From Sphingopyxis macrogoltabida (lineage in GTDB: Bacteria; Pseudomonadota; Alphaproteobacteria; Sphingomonadales; Sphingomonadaceae), in contig NZ_CP009429.1 in assembly GCF_001314325.1 (NCBI RefSeq), positions 3,348,501 through 3,412,500 on the forward strand: DNA of 64,000 nt, written 5' to 3'. Below the pieces are notes generated by a model. That model did not search any database. It was not told the DNA's origin and saw only the letters and a program-made list of their open reading frames with translations. Of this stretch, positions 34,291 through 43,390 are shown piece after piece. The position numbers were made by a program, and so were the translations under genes. The stretch's first letter is position 1, and every line of letters begins with the position of its first letter.

Positions 34291-36330
34291 ATGCAAGCCA
34301 TTCCCGTCCGGAAAACCGTCGGCGGCGTCGCGTTCGAGGATCGCTTCGCCCATCTGCAGGACGACACGCCCGAGGCGCTGGAATGGCAGTGGGCGCGCGA
34401 CCGCGCCGCGCAAGCGGCTGCCGAGGCTTCGCCCAATTATCGCCCCGTCTATGACCGGTTGCTGGCACTGGCCAGCGGCGGCGGCCTGTTCGCGCCGCGC
34501 AAGGTCGGCGGCATCTGGTTCGGTTACACGGGCGACGGCGGCGAGATCGCCTTGCGCGCCGGCGAAACCGCGCCCGGCGAAGGCCAGGTGATCGCCTCGA
34601 CCGCCAGCCTTGCCGAAGCGGCGGGCGGCGGCGCGGTGATGATGACGTGGTTCGAACCTTCGCCGAACGGCCGTTACGTCGCGCTGGCATGGGGACGCGA
34701 TGGCGACATGAGCGGACAATGGACGGTGTTCGAAACAGCGACCGGCCGGCGCATCGTCGATGTTCCCGCGCTCGCCTACACCGGCGCACGTCCCGGCTGG
34801 CTTCCCGACGAGAGCGGCTTCTGGATCGACGGCCGCAGCGATGAGGGGCTGCACCGGCTGCACTTCGTTCCCGTCGCCGATGGCGCAACCGAACGGCCCG
34901 ACGTCGTGCTGCCGGAAACGCTCGTCGAGGCGAAGCATTCGGGGCTGACAGCGCATGTGTCGCCCGACGGCCGCCGCGCCATTCTGGTCACCGAGCCGCA
35001 CGAGCATATCGCGCTCGCCCTGCTCGATCTCGATACGCTCGCCGCGACGCCCTTCCTTCCGGACGGCTGGGACGGCGAGTGCGACGGAAGCTGGATCGAC
35101 GCCGAAACCTATGTCGCGCGCGTCAACGACGGCGCGCCGCAGGGCCGGGTCGTCGCCATTCCGGTATCGCATTCGACCGACCGGTCGACGTGGCGCGAGC
35201 TGGTTCCCGAGAGCGAGGGCTTCATCGGCTGGGCTGGCGTGATCGGCGGGCGGCTCTATGTCGGCGATCTTCTCGACGTGTCGCTCCGCGTGCGCGTCTT
35301 CGATCTCGAGGGCCGGCCCCTCGAAACGCTACCGCTCGACAACCCGGGCTCTTCGCCGTCGATGCTGCTCGAACGCTGCGTCCGCCCGAACGACATGCTC
35401 ATTTTCACCCATGCCACCTTCACCCGCTCCGCGGTCTTGCTGACGCACGATCCGGAAACGGGCGAATTGCGGCAACATGACGAGCCCGTGCATCGGCTGG
35501 ATGATGCCGTCGTCGAACGCCGTTTCGCAACCAGCCGCGACGGCACGCGCATCCCCTATTTCATTGTTCGCCAGCAGGCGTTACCGCTCGACCGGCCGCA
35601 GCCCGCGCTCGTCCACGCCTATGGCGGTTTCAATGTGTCGATGCTGCCAAGTTTTCCCTCGAATTTCGTGCCCTTCATCGAGGCCGGCGGTATCTTCGTC
35701 CAGGCATCGCTGCGCGGGGGCGCCGAATATGGCAAGGGATGGCACGACGCCGGCCGCCTCCGTAACAAGCAGAACACCTTCGACGATCTGGCAGCCGTCG
35801 CCGAGGCGCTGATTGCCGACGGCATCTCGAAACCCGAGTTGATGGCCTTCATGGGCGCAAGCAATGGCGGCATGCTCGCCGGGATCGCGATCGTCCAGCA
35901 ACCGCATCTCTGGCGGGCGGTGGTTCCGTCGGTGCCGATCTTCGACATGATGGAAATGCTGCCGCTGACCGCCGCGACCGCCGGCGTCCGCGCGATCATG
36001 TATGAGGATTATGGCGACACCACCGTGCCCGACGTCGCCACGTCCGTCATCCGCTGGTCGCCCTATCACAACATCGCCGACGGCGTCGCTTACCCCGCAG
36101 TCTACCAGATCTTCGGCGAGCATGACGTCGGATGCATGCCCTTCCATGGCCGCAAGTTCACCGCGCGGCTCGACGAAGCCGACAGCGGCGGCCGCCCGAT
36201 CCACTTCCGGGTGTGGCGCGACACGGGGCATGGCGTGGTCGATCCGGCGAGGGTGGCGGCGTGGAATGGCGAATGGCTGGCGTTTGTCATGGACCAGATC
36301 GGGATGAAAGCGGCCGAACCCACTGCGTGA
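34291..36330 (+). CDS. Prolyl-oligopeptidase-family serine peptidase (S9A type)
   Basis: 679 residues. An N-terminal beta-propeller (about residues 75-410) gates a C-terminal alpha/beta-hydrolase domain. The probable catalytic triad is S524 (MGASNGGM), D612 (GEHDVGC) and H647 (DTGHGV), with spacing close to that of prolyl oligopeptidase. No signal peptide, so cytoplasmic. Such enzymes cut short peptides after proline; sarcosine, also N-alkylated, could be accepted. It is preceded by the operator-like element and followed 105 bases later by a second S9 peptidase with its own element. Confidence 0.9.
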   Translation: MQAIPVRKTVGGVAFEDRFAHLQDDTPEALEWQWARDRAAQAAAEASPNYRPVYDRLLALASGGGLFAPRKVGGIWFGYTGDGGEIALRAGETAPGEGQVIASTASLAEAAGGGAVMMTWFEPSPNGRYVALAWGRDGDMSGQWTVFETATGRRIVDVPALAYTGARPGWLPDESGFWIDGRSDEGLHRLHFVPVADGATERPDVVLPETLVEAKHSGLTAHVSPDGRRAILVTEPHEHIALALLDLDTLAATPFLPDGWDGECDGSWIDAETYVARVNDGAPQGRVVAIPVSHSTDRSTWRELVPESEGFIGWAGVIGGRLYVGDLLDVSLRVRVFDLEGRPLETLPLDNPGSSPSMLLERCVRPNDMLIFTHATFTRSAVLLTHDPETGELRQHDEPVHRLDDAVVERRFATSRDGTRIPYFIVRQQALPLDRPQPALVHAYGGFNVSMLPSFPSNFVPFIEAGGIFVQASLRGGAEYGKGWHDAGRLRNKQNTFDDLAAVAEALIADGISKPELMAFMGASNGGMLAGIAIVQQPHLWRAVVPSVPIFDMMEMLPLTAATAGVRAIMYEDYGDTTVPDVATSVIRWSPYHNIADGVAYPAVYQIFGEHDVGCMPFHGRKFTARLDEADSGGRPIHFRVWRDTGHGVVDPARVAAWNGEWLAFVMDQIGMKAAEPTA

Positions 36331-36369
36331 CGGCGATCGCCTTCGCGGCCTGAAACGTCGATCCGACCA

Positions 36370-36381
36370 TACACTATTGTA
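36370..36381 (+). promoter_or_regulatory. Operator-like element upstream of the second S9 peptidase
   Basis: TACACTATTGTA, followed by CGTT, lies 54 bases before the ATG at 36436. It shares 10 of 12 bases with the copy at 38537. The last TA may be the start of a -10 (TACGTT). Confidence 0.55.
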
Positions 36382-36435
36382 CGTTCCGTCAATCTCGATA
36401 TCATCGCATCCGAAAATTTCAGCCGAGGGAATCAC

Positions 36436-38436
36436 ATGCAGACCGACTTTCGCCGCCACCCGCTGTTCGAGAAGGCCGAGGCGCTGACCCGCGCCTGGCT
36501 GCGCCCGGGAACGGGCGAAGTGGCCGCGCTCGGACAGCTCGCGGCGAGCCCAGACGGCCGCCGCGCGGCCGCGGCGGCCCAGCTCTGCGAAGTGCTCGAA
36601 GGCGCGCCCTCGACGCGGATCGCCATCGTCGATCTCGCATCGGGCGATCTCGATATCGTCACCGGCGGGCCGCGCTCCGACAGCGCGCCGGGCTGGTCGC
36701 CCGACGGCCGCTCGATCGCCTTCCTGTCGGATCGCGAGCAGGCCTATGCAAACCGCCTGCGCATCCTCGACGTCGAAACCGGCGCCGACCGCGCCACGGC
36801 CGCGGTCGACGGCTTCGTCGAATATCTGCAATGGTCCGCCGACGGCAAGGCGATCCTGCTCGGCGTGGCGGGCTATGGGTCGGACCTCGCAGGCGCGCAG
36901 GGCGCTTTCTCGGTCAGCCTCGAAAGCGAAGCCGGCGAACAACCGGCATGGGCACCGACGGTCGAAGGGGCGCCCGAAGCCGCGCCCTGGCGGAGCGTCT
37001 GGCTCTATGACCTTGCCAGCGGCACCGCGCGTCAGGTCACTCCGGCCGGGGTCAATGTCTGGCAGGCCGTCTGGTGCGGCCCCGATCATGTCGCCGCCAT
37101 CTGTTCCGACCAGCCCGAGGAGACATGGTGGTATTCCGCCGACGTCCGGCTGATCGAGGTCGCCAGCGGCGGCGTCCGCACGCTCTTCGAGCCTGCCGAC
37201 CAGCTCGGTTCGCTTGCCGCAGCACCCGCCGGGGGCACGGTTGCGGTCGTCGAGGCGGTGTGCAGCGACCGCAATATCGTCGCGGGCGACCTGCGCCTGA
37301 TCGACGTGGTGAGCGGTGAGATCGCCCGGCCCGCGACGCTCGATGCCGACGTCGTCCAGTTGAGCTGGCGGGGCGACGACGCGTTGCTGTTCGTCGTTGC
37401 CGACGGCCCCGAAACCGCCGTCGGCCTGCACGACCGGCCGGCGGCGGCGAGCCGCGAAATCTGGCGCGGCGGCGAACGCACGCCTTCAGGCATGATGTTC
37501 CCCGAGGTCGCGCCGCTGGGCACCGCGGCCGGCGATATCCTGTTCATGTGCGAATCCTTCTTCGAGGCGCCGACCTTGCGGGCCCTCGAAGAAGGAACCG
37601 AGCGCGAAATCCGCCGCTTCGGGACGCCCGAGGTCGATGCGGCGGTGGCCGGGCTCGGATCAGCCCGCGACGTCTGCTGGACCGCGCCCGACGGGCTGGA
37701 GGTTCATGGCTGGCTGCTCACCCCGCCGGGCCCCGGGCCGCATCCCCTGATCATGCAAATCCATGGCGGCCCGGTCTGGTATACGCGGCCAATCTACATC
37801 GGCCGCTCGGCGCTGCCGCAAATGGCGCTCGCTGCGGGCTATGCGCTGTTCCAGCCCAACCCGCGCGGATCGAGCGGGCGCGGCCAGAGCTTTGCGCGGC
37901 AGGTGTTTGGCGACATGGGCGGCGCCGACACGCAGGATTATCTGTCCGGGCTCGACGCGCTGGAGAAGGCGGGCATCGTCGACCCGGCCCGCATCGGCGT
38001 GACCGGCGGCAGCTATGGCGGCTTCATGACCTCGTGGCTGATCACGCAGGACCAGCGCTTTGCCGCCGCCGTCCCCGTCGCGCCGGTGACCAACTGGGTC
38101 AGCGAGCATCTGACCTGCCACGTCCCGACCTTTTGCGAGATTTTCCTCGACGACCGGATCAGCAATCCGACCGGCAAATATTTCTCGCGCAGCCCGATCC
38201 ATTTCGCCGATCGCGTCAAGACGCCGACGCTGAACATTTGCGGCGCGCTCGACAAGATCACGCCGGCGGGGCAGGCGCTCGAATTCCACCACGCGTTGCA
38301 GATCGCCGGGGTCGAGAGCGTCCTCCTGACCTATCCGCAGGAGGGGCATGGCGTCCGTACCATGCCGGCATCGTTCGATTATACAGCGCGACTGATGAGC
38401 TGGTTCGCAAGGCACATGCCCGCAGACCGCGCCTGA
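36436..38436 (+). CDS. S9-family dipeptidyl/acylaminoacyl-type peptidase
   Basis: 666 residues. A beta-propeller with repeated SPDGR-type motifs (for example GWSPDGRSIAFLSD) precedes the C-terminal hydrolase domain. The catalytic residues are S526 in GGSYGGFMTSW, D606 (GALDKITP) and H638 (EGHGV). No signal peptide is visible. DPP-IV/acylaminoacyl-peptidase-like enzymes release N-terminal dipeptides or N-blocked residues, complementing the first S9 enzyme. Own promoter region with an operator-like element. Confidence 0.9.
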   Translation: MQTDFRRHPLFEKAEALTRAWLRPGTGEVAALGQLAASPDGRRAAAAAQLCEVLEGAPSTRIAIVDLASGDLDIVTGGPRSDSAPGWSPDGRSIAFLSDREQAYANRLRILDVETGADRATAAVDGFVEYLQWSADGKAILLGVAGYGSDLAGAQGAFSVSLESEAGEQPAWAPTVEGAPEAAPWRSVWLYDLASGTARQVTPAGVNVWQAVWCGPDHVAAICSDQPEETWWYSADVRLIEVASGGVRTLFEPADQLGSLAAAPAGGTVAVVEAVCSDRNIVAGDLRLIDVVSGEIARPATLDADVVQLSWRGDDALLFVVADGPETAVGLHDRPAAASREIWRGGERTPSGMMFPEVAPLGTAAGDILFMCESFFEAPTLRALEEGTEREIRRFGTPEVDAAVAGLGSARDVCWTAPDGLEVHGWLLTPPGPGPHPLIMQIHGGPVWYTRPIYIGRSALPQMALAAGYALFQPNPRGSSGRGQSFARQVFGDMGGADTQDYLSGLDALEKAGIVDPARIGVTGGSYGGFMTSWLITQDQRFAAAVPVAPVTNWVSEHLTCHVPTFCEIFLDDRISNPTGKYFSRSPIHFADRVKTPTLNICGALDKITPAGQALEFHHALQIAGVESVLLTYPQEGHGVRTMPASFDYTARLMSWFARHMPADRA

Positions 38437-38525
38437 CTCATCGCGCGATTCGAAGACGTCGAATCGCACCGATTACGATCAAAAATGCCGCAGTTTTCAT
38501 GGGTTATCGGCGATCCAGTTTTGCG

Positions 38526-38552
38526 TTGACCTACAGTACACTACTGTATAGT
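38526..38552 (+). promoter_or_regulatory. Promoter and operator-like palindrome of the TonB-dependent receptor gene
   Basis: TACACTACTGTA (38537-38548) is the shared element; it sits inside a perfect inverted repeat TACAGTA-CAC-TACTGTA (38532-38548). It lies between a -35-like TTGACC (38526-38531) and the -10 candidates TATAGT (38547-38552) or TAGTCA, so a bound protein would control polymerase access. The receptor ATG is 49 bases downstream. Confidence 0.6.
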
Positions 38553-38597
38553 CATTGAGTCGAGAGAGATAAGCTTGGACCAGTTCGGGAGGGTGGA

Positions 38598-40751
38598 ATG
38601 AAACAGTGGATGGTGGCTCTTTTGGTCGGCACGGCGCTATGCCCCGCGGCCGCATATGCCCAGTCGGACGCCGAGGCCGACCAAGCCCCGGGTGACATCA
38701 TCGTCACCGCGCAGCGCTATGAACAGCGGCTTCAGGACGTGCCGGTGTCGATCACCGCAATCGGCGCCGACGAACTCGCCTCGCGCGGCGCCGCGACGCT
38801 CGGCGACCTCCAATATTCGGTGCCCGGCCTGTCGCTGTACGAATATGGTCCCGGCAAGCAGGTGGCGCAGCTCCGCGGCATGGCGAACCTTCAGGGCGCA
38901 TCGACCGTCGGCATCTACCTCGACGAAACGCCGCTCGCGCTCGATATCCAGGGGGATTCGATCTCGGTTCGTCTGCTCGACATGGAACGGGTCGAAGTGC
39001 TGCGCGGACCGCAGGCGACGCTCTATGGCGAAGGGTCGATGGGCGGCACGATCCGTTACATTCCCGCCGCACCGAAGCTCGGTCAGGTGAGCGGCTCCGC
39101 TGAAGGCGAATATAGCAGCACGCGCTATGGCGGCGACGGTTACAAGGGCGTCGGCGTCATCAATCTGCCGCTCGGCGAAAAGGCCGCGGTGCGCCTCGTC
39201 GGCGGCTATGAGCGCCTTGCCGGCTGGATCGACAATGTCACCACCGGCGACAAGAACGTCAACTCGCAGGATCTCTACACCGTGCGCGGCAGCCTGCTGG
39301 TCGAACCGACCGACCGGCTCAGCCTGTCCTTGATGGGGCTGTATCAGAAGAGCGATCAGGCCAATCAGGATTTCGGCGTCAACCGCCAGACGATCGTCGC
39401 AACCCCGGCGTTCAACAAGGAACGCTACGCGCTGGTGCAGGGCAAGTTCGACTATGACCTCGGCGGCCCGATCCTTGCGGGTTCATTGAGCTATATCGAC
39501 CGCACGAACCGCAGCGCGAGCGACCTGTCGCCCTTCTATGTGCCCGTGCTCACCGCGCCGCGCGAACTGGGCGGGCTCGGCCTCGCTCCCGGCTTCATCG
39601 ACCAGGTCGTCCTTGCAGCCACTTATGACCAGCAGGTCTTCAACTCCGAACTGCGGCTTTCGTCGCAGGGCGAAGGACCCGTCGGCTGGTCGCTCGGCGT
39701 CAACTATCGCGAACTCAAGAACCGCGTGATTTCGAGCGCCGAAACCGAACCGAACGACATTCCGGCCGACGCCCTGTTCGGCGATGGCCGGCCATCGATC
39801 CTGTATCTCGATCAAAGGACCAAGATCCGGTATCTCGCGCTGTACGGCGAAGTGACCGGCGAGATCACGCCCGAGCTGAAGGTGACGGCGGGCGTCCGTT
39901 ATTTCCGCGAACGGAAAAGCCAGGTTTCGGACAATACCAACTTCGGCATCGATGTTCTCGACATCAACGCGGGCACGTTCGAAACGGTCAATCCGCGCCT
40001 GAACCTCAGCTATGAATTCTCGCCCGATTCGATGATCTATGCGAGCGTCGCCAAGGGTTTCCGCGGCGGCGGTTTCAACCTGACGTCGGCGGGCGGCGGC
40101 ATTTTCGAGGTTCCGCCGACTTTCAAGCCCGACGAAGTCTGGACCTATGAAGTCGGGACGAAGCATCAGCTCTTCGACGGCAAACTGCTCCTCGACGCCA
40201 GCGTCTACCGCACCATATGGTCCGACGTGCAATCCTATGCCTTTGCGCCGGGCAGCGCGATCACCATCACCACCAATTCGGGCGACGTGGCCGGTTGGGG
40301 CGTCGACCTGTCGGCGATGTTCCGCCCGATGCGCTCGCTGACGCTCAGCGCCACCTATGGCTGGAACAACCTCGAATACAAGAATGCGACGGCCGACAAG
40401 CTGCCGGGCGACCCGGTCGATGCCGCGGTTCCCGAATCCTGGTCGGCATCACTCGATTTCCGCCCGGCGCTCGGCGGCGACGTCACCGGCATCTTCCGCG
40501 TCGATTATCAGCACGCCGCGGCAGGCCAGATCACCCTGCGCAACTTCGGCGGCCAGATCATCCCCCGCCCCGGCCGCGACCTCGTCAATGCGCGGATCGG
40601 TGCGGCGATCGGGCCGGTCGAGGTGGCGCTGTTCGCGAACAACCTGTTCAACGAGGACGCCCCGAACATCGTCGGCCCGTTCGGCGTCTTCCTCGAAAAC
40701 CTCGAACAGCGGCCGCGGACGATCGGGGTCAATGCCCGCATGAGTTTCTGA
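38598..40751 (+). CDS. TonB-dependent outer-membrane receptor
   Basis: 717 residues. A signal peptide ends near residue 21 (AAAYAQ). The plug domain starts with DIIVTAQRYEQRLQDVPVSI and contains LRGMANLQGASTVGIYLDE and VLRGPQATLYGEGSMGG. A beta-barrel with YASVAKGFRGGGFN follows, ending in the aromatic residue Phe (ARMSF) typical of outer-membrane proteins. No N-terminal signalling domain, so it does not talk to an anti-sigma factor. Placement among peptidases suggests uptake of a peptide, by inference. GGGAGG precedes the ATG by 5 bases. Confidence 0.93.
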   Translation: MKQWMVALLVGTALCPAAAYAQSDAEADQAPGDIIVTAQRYEQRLQDVPVSITAIGADELASRGAATLGDLQYSVPGLSLYEYGPGKQVAQLRGMANLQGASTVGIYLDETPLALDIQGDSISVRLLDMERVEVLRGPQATLYGEGSMGGTIRYIPAAPKLGQVSGSAEGEYSSTRYGGDGYKGVGVINLPLGEKAAVRLVGGYERLAGWIDNVTTGDKNVNSQDLYTVRGSLLVEPTDRLSLSLMGLYQKSDQANQDFGVNRQTIVATPAFNKERYALVQGKFDYDLGGPILAGSLSYIDRTNRSASDLSPFYVPVLTAPRELGGLGLAPGFIDQVVLAATYDQQVFNSELRLSSQGEGPVGWSLGVNYRELKNRVISSAETEPNDIPADALFGDGRPSILYLDQRTKIRYLALYGEVTGEITPELKVTAGVRYFRERKSQVSDNTNFGIDVLDINAGTFETVNPRLNLSYEFSPDSMIYASVAKGFRGGGFNLTSAGGGIFEVPPTFKPDEVWTYEVGTKHQLFDGKLLLDASVYRTIWSDVQSYAFAPGSAITITTNSGDVAGWGVDLSAMFRPMRSLTLSATYGWNNLEYKNATADKLPGDPVDAAVPESWSASLDFRPALGGDVTGIFRVDYQHAAAGQITLRNFGGQIIPRPGRDLVNARIGAAIGPVEVALFANNLFNEDAPNIVGPFGVFLENLEQRPRTIGVNARMSF

Positions 40752-40782
40752 CGCACCATCCGGCGGCCTTGTCGCGGGGGAT

Positions 40783-40814
40783 GCAGCGGTTCCGCCTTCG
40801 GGCGGGGCCGCTGC
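40783..40814 (+). terminator. UUCG-tetraloop hairpin after the receptor gene
   Basis: GCAGCGGTTCCGCC (40783-40796) pairs with GGCGGGGCCGCTGC (40801-40814), giving 14 pairs in RNA including two G-U pairs, closed by the very stable C(UUCG)G loop. It lies 32 bases after the receptor stop. There is no U-run, so it may be a 3'-end stabiliser or a Rho-linked stop rather than an intrinsic terminator. Confidence 0.6.
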
Positions 40815-40872
40815 AATGCCGTCCGGCAAGATCGCACGGTGGGCAAGCCTCTCTCATCCAAGGACCGGAACA

Positions 40873-41757
40873 TTGGCAAAAATAATCGACGGACAAAAGC
40901 TGGCGCGGGCCTTGCGCGTCGACCTGCTGAAGCGGGCAGACGCGATCGCCGCGCGGCGCGGCACGCCGCCGGGGCTCGCGGTCATCCTCGTCGGCGACGA
41001 CGCCGCTTCGGCGGTCTATGTGCGCAACAAGATCCGCGCCTGCGAAACTGCCGGCATCCACTCGACATGCCTCCGCTTCCCTTCGACCGTCGGCAACGAC
41101 GAATTGCTCACGACGATTACCGAACTCAACGAGGACGCCGCGATCGACGGCATCCTGGTGCAATTGCCGCTGCCGCCGCACATACTGCTCGATCAGGTGC
41201 TGGAGGCGATTTCGGTCGAAAAGGATGTCGACGGCTTCCATCTCTACAACGTCGGCGGGCTGGTGACGGGCAACACGATCTTCTCGCCCTGTACCCCCTA
41301 TGGCGTCGTCAAGCTGCTCGAGAGCGAGAATATCGCGATCGAGGGGCAGAATGTCGTCGTCGTCGGCGCCAGCAATATCGTCGGCAAGCCGATGGCGCTG
41401 ATGCTGATGGCGCGCGATGCGACCGTCGCGATCTGCCATGCCAAGACGCGCGACCTCGCGCAGTTCACGATCCTCGCCGACATCCTCGTCGTCGCGGCGG
41501 GGGTGCCCGGGCTGATCATCCCGCAGATGGTCAAGACCGGTGCCGTCGTCATCGACGTCGGGATCAACCGCCTGCCCGACGGACGCATCACCGGCGACGT
41601 CGATTTCGAGGGTGTTTCGGCCAAGGCGTCGTGCATCACGCCGGTACCCGGCGGCGTCGGACCGATGACGGTGACCATGCTGCTGGAAAACACCATTGCA
41701 TCGGCGGAGCGTGGCTTGGCTCGCAGTGGGAGACTATTGGAAAATATGGATTCATAA
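40873..41757 (+). CDS. folD: Methylenetetrahydrofolate dehydrogenase/cyclohydrolase FolD
   Basis: 294 residues, bifunctional and cytoplasmic. It oxidises 5,10-methylene-THF with NADP to methenyl-THF and hydrolyses that to 10-formyl-THF. Visible motifs are the catalytic Lys block YVRNKIRACE, GILVQLPLP, VGASNIVGKPM for the cofactor and PVPGGVGPMT. The start is read as TTG at 40873 with AAGGA 8 bases upstream; an ATG at 40816 directly abuts a hairpin and would add an unrelated N-terminus. It precedes the sarcosine oxidase genes and handles the methylene-THF they make. Confidence 0.92.
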   Translation: MAKIIDGQKLARALRVDLLKRADAIAARRGTPPGLAVILVGDDAASAVYVRNKIRACETAGIHSTCLRFPSTVGNDELLTTITELNEDAAIDGILVQLPLPPHILLDQVLEAISVEKDVDGFHLYNVGGLVTGNTIFSPCTPYGVVKLLESENIAIEGQNVVVVGASNIVGKPMALMLMARDATVAICHAKTRDLAQFTILADILVVAAGVPGLIIPQMVKTGAVVIDVGINRLPDGRITGDVDFEGVSAKASCITPVPGGVGPMTVTMLLENTIASAERGLARSGRLLENMDS

Positions 41758-41781
41758 GTGCGATTTTGCTCGCGATTCCAG

Positions 41782-41810
41782 TTGAAAAGTAAAATACACA
41801 TCTGTATAAA
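41782..41810 (+). promoter_or_regulatory. Sarcosine oxidase promoter with operator-like element
   Basis: A good sigma-70-type promoter: TTGAAA (41782-41787), 17-base spacer, TATAAA (41805-41810). The shared element TACACATCTGTA (41795-41806) covers the spacer and the first two bases of the -10. The soxB start codon is 21 bases after the -10, so the leader is short. This suggests soxBDAG-purU has its own regulated promoter in addition to any read-through from folD. Confidence 0.65.
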
Positions 41811-41830
41811 AAGAATCGGAGGAACCGAGA

Positions 41831-43078
41831 TTGACCAGACATTATTCCGCCCTGTCCCTGCTCCGCGAAGGCTTGAACGGCCAGCGCGGCTGGCAGCCCG
41901 CCTGGCAAGACGCCGATCCCAAGCCGCGCTATGACGCGATCGTGATCGGCGGCGGCGGGCACGGTCTGGCGACCGCCTATTATCTCGCGAAGAACCACGG
42001 CATCACCAACGTCGCGCTGATCGAGCGCGGCTGGATCGGCGGCGGCAACACCGGCCGCAACACGACGATCATCCGCTCGAACTATTTCTTCCCCGAGACC
42101 GCGGCTTTCTTCGAATTCGCGCTGAAGCTCTACGAAGACCTGTCGCGCGAGCTCAATTACAACATCATGTTCTCACAGCGCGGCATGTGGATGCTCGGCC
42201 ATGATCGGCACGGCATGGAGATGCTGCGCCGCTCGGCGAATGCGATGCGGCTCAACGGCATCGATGCCGAACTGCATAACGAAGCGGGCGTGCGCGCCGA
42301 GATTCCGGGGCTCAACGACTCCCCCCGCTTCCCGATCCTCGGCGGCCTCAACCAGCCGCGCGGGGGTTCGGCGCGCCACGATGCCGTCGCCTGGGGCTAT
42401 GCGCGCGCCGCATCGGCACTTGGTGTCGATATCATCCAGAATTGCGAGGTGCAGGGTTTCCTGATCGAGGACGGCCACGTCCGCGGGGTCGAAACCAGCC
42501 GCGGAACGATCCGCAGCGAATGCGTCGGCATGGCGGTTGCGGGTCATTCAACGGTGGTCGCCGAAAAGGCCGGCGTCCGGTTGCCGATCAGTTCCTACGC
42601 GCTACAGGCCTTCGTTTCCGAACCGGTCAAGCCGTGCCTCGACACGGTGTTGCTGTCGCCGGCGACCGGCACCTATCTCAGCCAATCGGACAAGGGCGAA
42701 CTTGTTATCGGCGCCGGACTCGATCTCTATCTGTCCTATGCGCAGCGCGGAAACCTGCCGTGGATGGAGCGCGCTGCAGCTGGGGTGATCGAGCTGTTCC
42801 CCGCCTTCTCGCGGATGCGCTTCCTGCGCCAATGGGCCGGCATCTGCGACGTCGTCCATGATTCGACGCCGATCATCGGCGCCACCGACCTCGGCGGCTT
42901 CTATGTCAATTGCGGCTGGGGAACCGGCGGGTTCAAGGCGATCCCGGCGGGCGGCTGGTGCCTCGCCCACGCCATGGCGACCGGCGCCTCGCACCCGCTC
43001 GCGAGCGCGTTCAGCCTCGACCGTTTCAGGACCGGCGCGCTCATCGACGAGGCCTCGGCCTCGGGCATCGCGCACTAA
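41831..43078 (+). CDS. soxB: Sarcosine oxidase beta subunit
   Basis: 415 residues. In the heterotetrameric enzyme, beta binds FAD non-covalently and FMN covalently and oxidises sarcosine to glycine. The FAD motif is IVIGGGGHGLATAYYLAK (glycines around residues 40-45) and the probable FMN-linking His is H183 in SARHDAVAWGYARAA. YVNCGWGTGGFKAIP-type motifs occur near the C-terminus. The start is TTG at 41831 with GGAGG 8 bases upstream. First gene of soxBDAG-purU. Confidence 0.94.
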   Translation: MTRHYSALSLLREGLNGQRGWQPAWQDADPKPRYDAIVIGGGGHGLATAYYLAKNHGITNVALIERGWIGGGNTGRNTTIIRSNYFFPETAAFFEFALKLYEDLSRELNYNIMFSQRGMWMLGHDRHGMEMLRRSANAMRLNGIDAELHNEAGVRAEIPGLNDSPRFPILGGLNQPRGGSARHDAVAWGYARAASALGVDIIQNCEVQGFLIEDGHVRGVETSRGTIRSECVGMAVAGHSTVVAEKAGVRLPISSYALQAFVSEPVKPCLDTVLLSPATGTYLSQSDKGELVIGAGLDLYLSYAQRGNLPWMERAAAGVIELFPAFSRMRFLRQWAGICDVVHDSTPIIGATDLGGFYVNCGWGTGGFKAIPAGGWCLAHAMATGASHPLASAFSLDRFRTGALIDEASASGIAH

Positions 43079-43090
43079 GGGGGTTCCACC

Positions 43091-43390
43091 ATGCTTCTGA
43101 TCACTTGCCCCCACTGCGGCCCCCGCGCCGAGATCGAATTCCGCTGCGGCGGCGAAGGGCATATCGCGCGCCCGGGGCCGCATGACGCGGTCAGCGACGC
43201 CGAATGGGCCGACTATCTTTTCTATCGCACCAATCCGAAGGGTGAGCATCGCGAGCGCTGGCTGCATTCGGCCGGCTGCGGCCAGTGGTTCAACGTCGCA
43301 CGCGACACGATGACGCACCAGATTTCGGCGGTCTATCCGATGGGTGAGACTTTGCCCGAAGCGTCGCCTGCGAAGGAGGCGGCGCGATGA
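43091..43390 (+). CDS. soxD: Sarcosine oxidase delta subunit
   Basis: 99 residues. A small zinc-binding subunit: C6 and C9 in ITCPHCG near the N-terminus, further Cys/His residues (FRCGGEGH and LHSAGCGQWFN) and the family core WADYLFYRTNPKGEHRERW. It starts 12 bases after soxB and overlaps soxA by 4 bases (ATGA). Confidence 0.95.
   Translation: MLLITCPHCGPRAEIEFRCGGEGHIARPGPHDAVSDAEWADYLFYRTNPKGEHRERWLHSAGCGQWFNVARDTMTHQISAVYPMGETLPEASPAKEAAR

Noticed and set aside
28116..38436. Microcystin-degradation (mlr) cluster
   Set aside because: Sphingopyxis relatives can degrade microcystin, and peptidases are present, but no MlrA-type membrane protease or MlrC-like metallopeptidase is recognisable.
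40816..40872. ATG at 40816 as the folD start
   Set aside because: It directly follows a stable hairpin, has no ribosome binding site, and adds 19 residues foreign to FolD. The TTG at 40873 has AAGGA 8 bases upstream.
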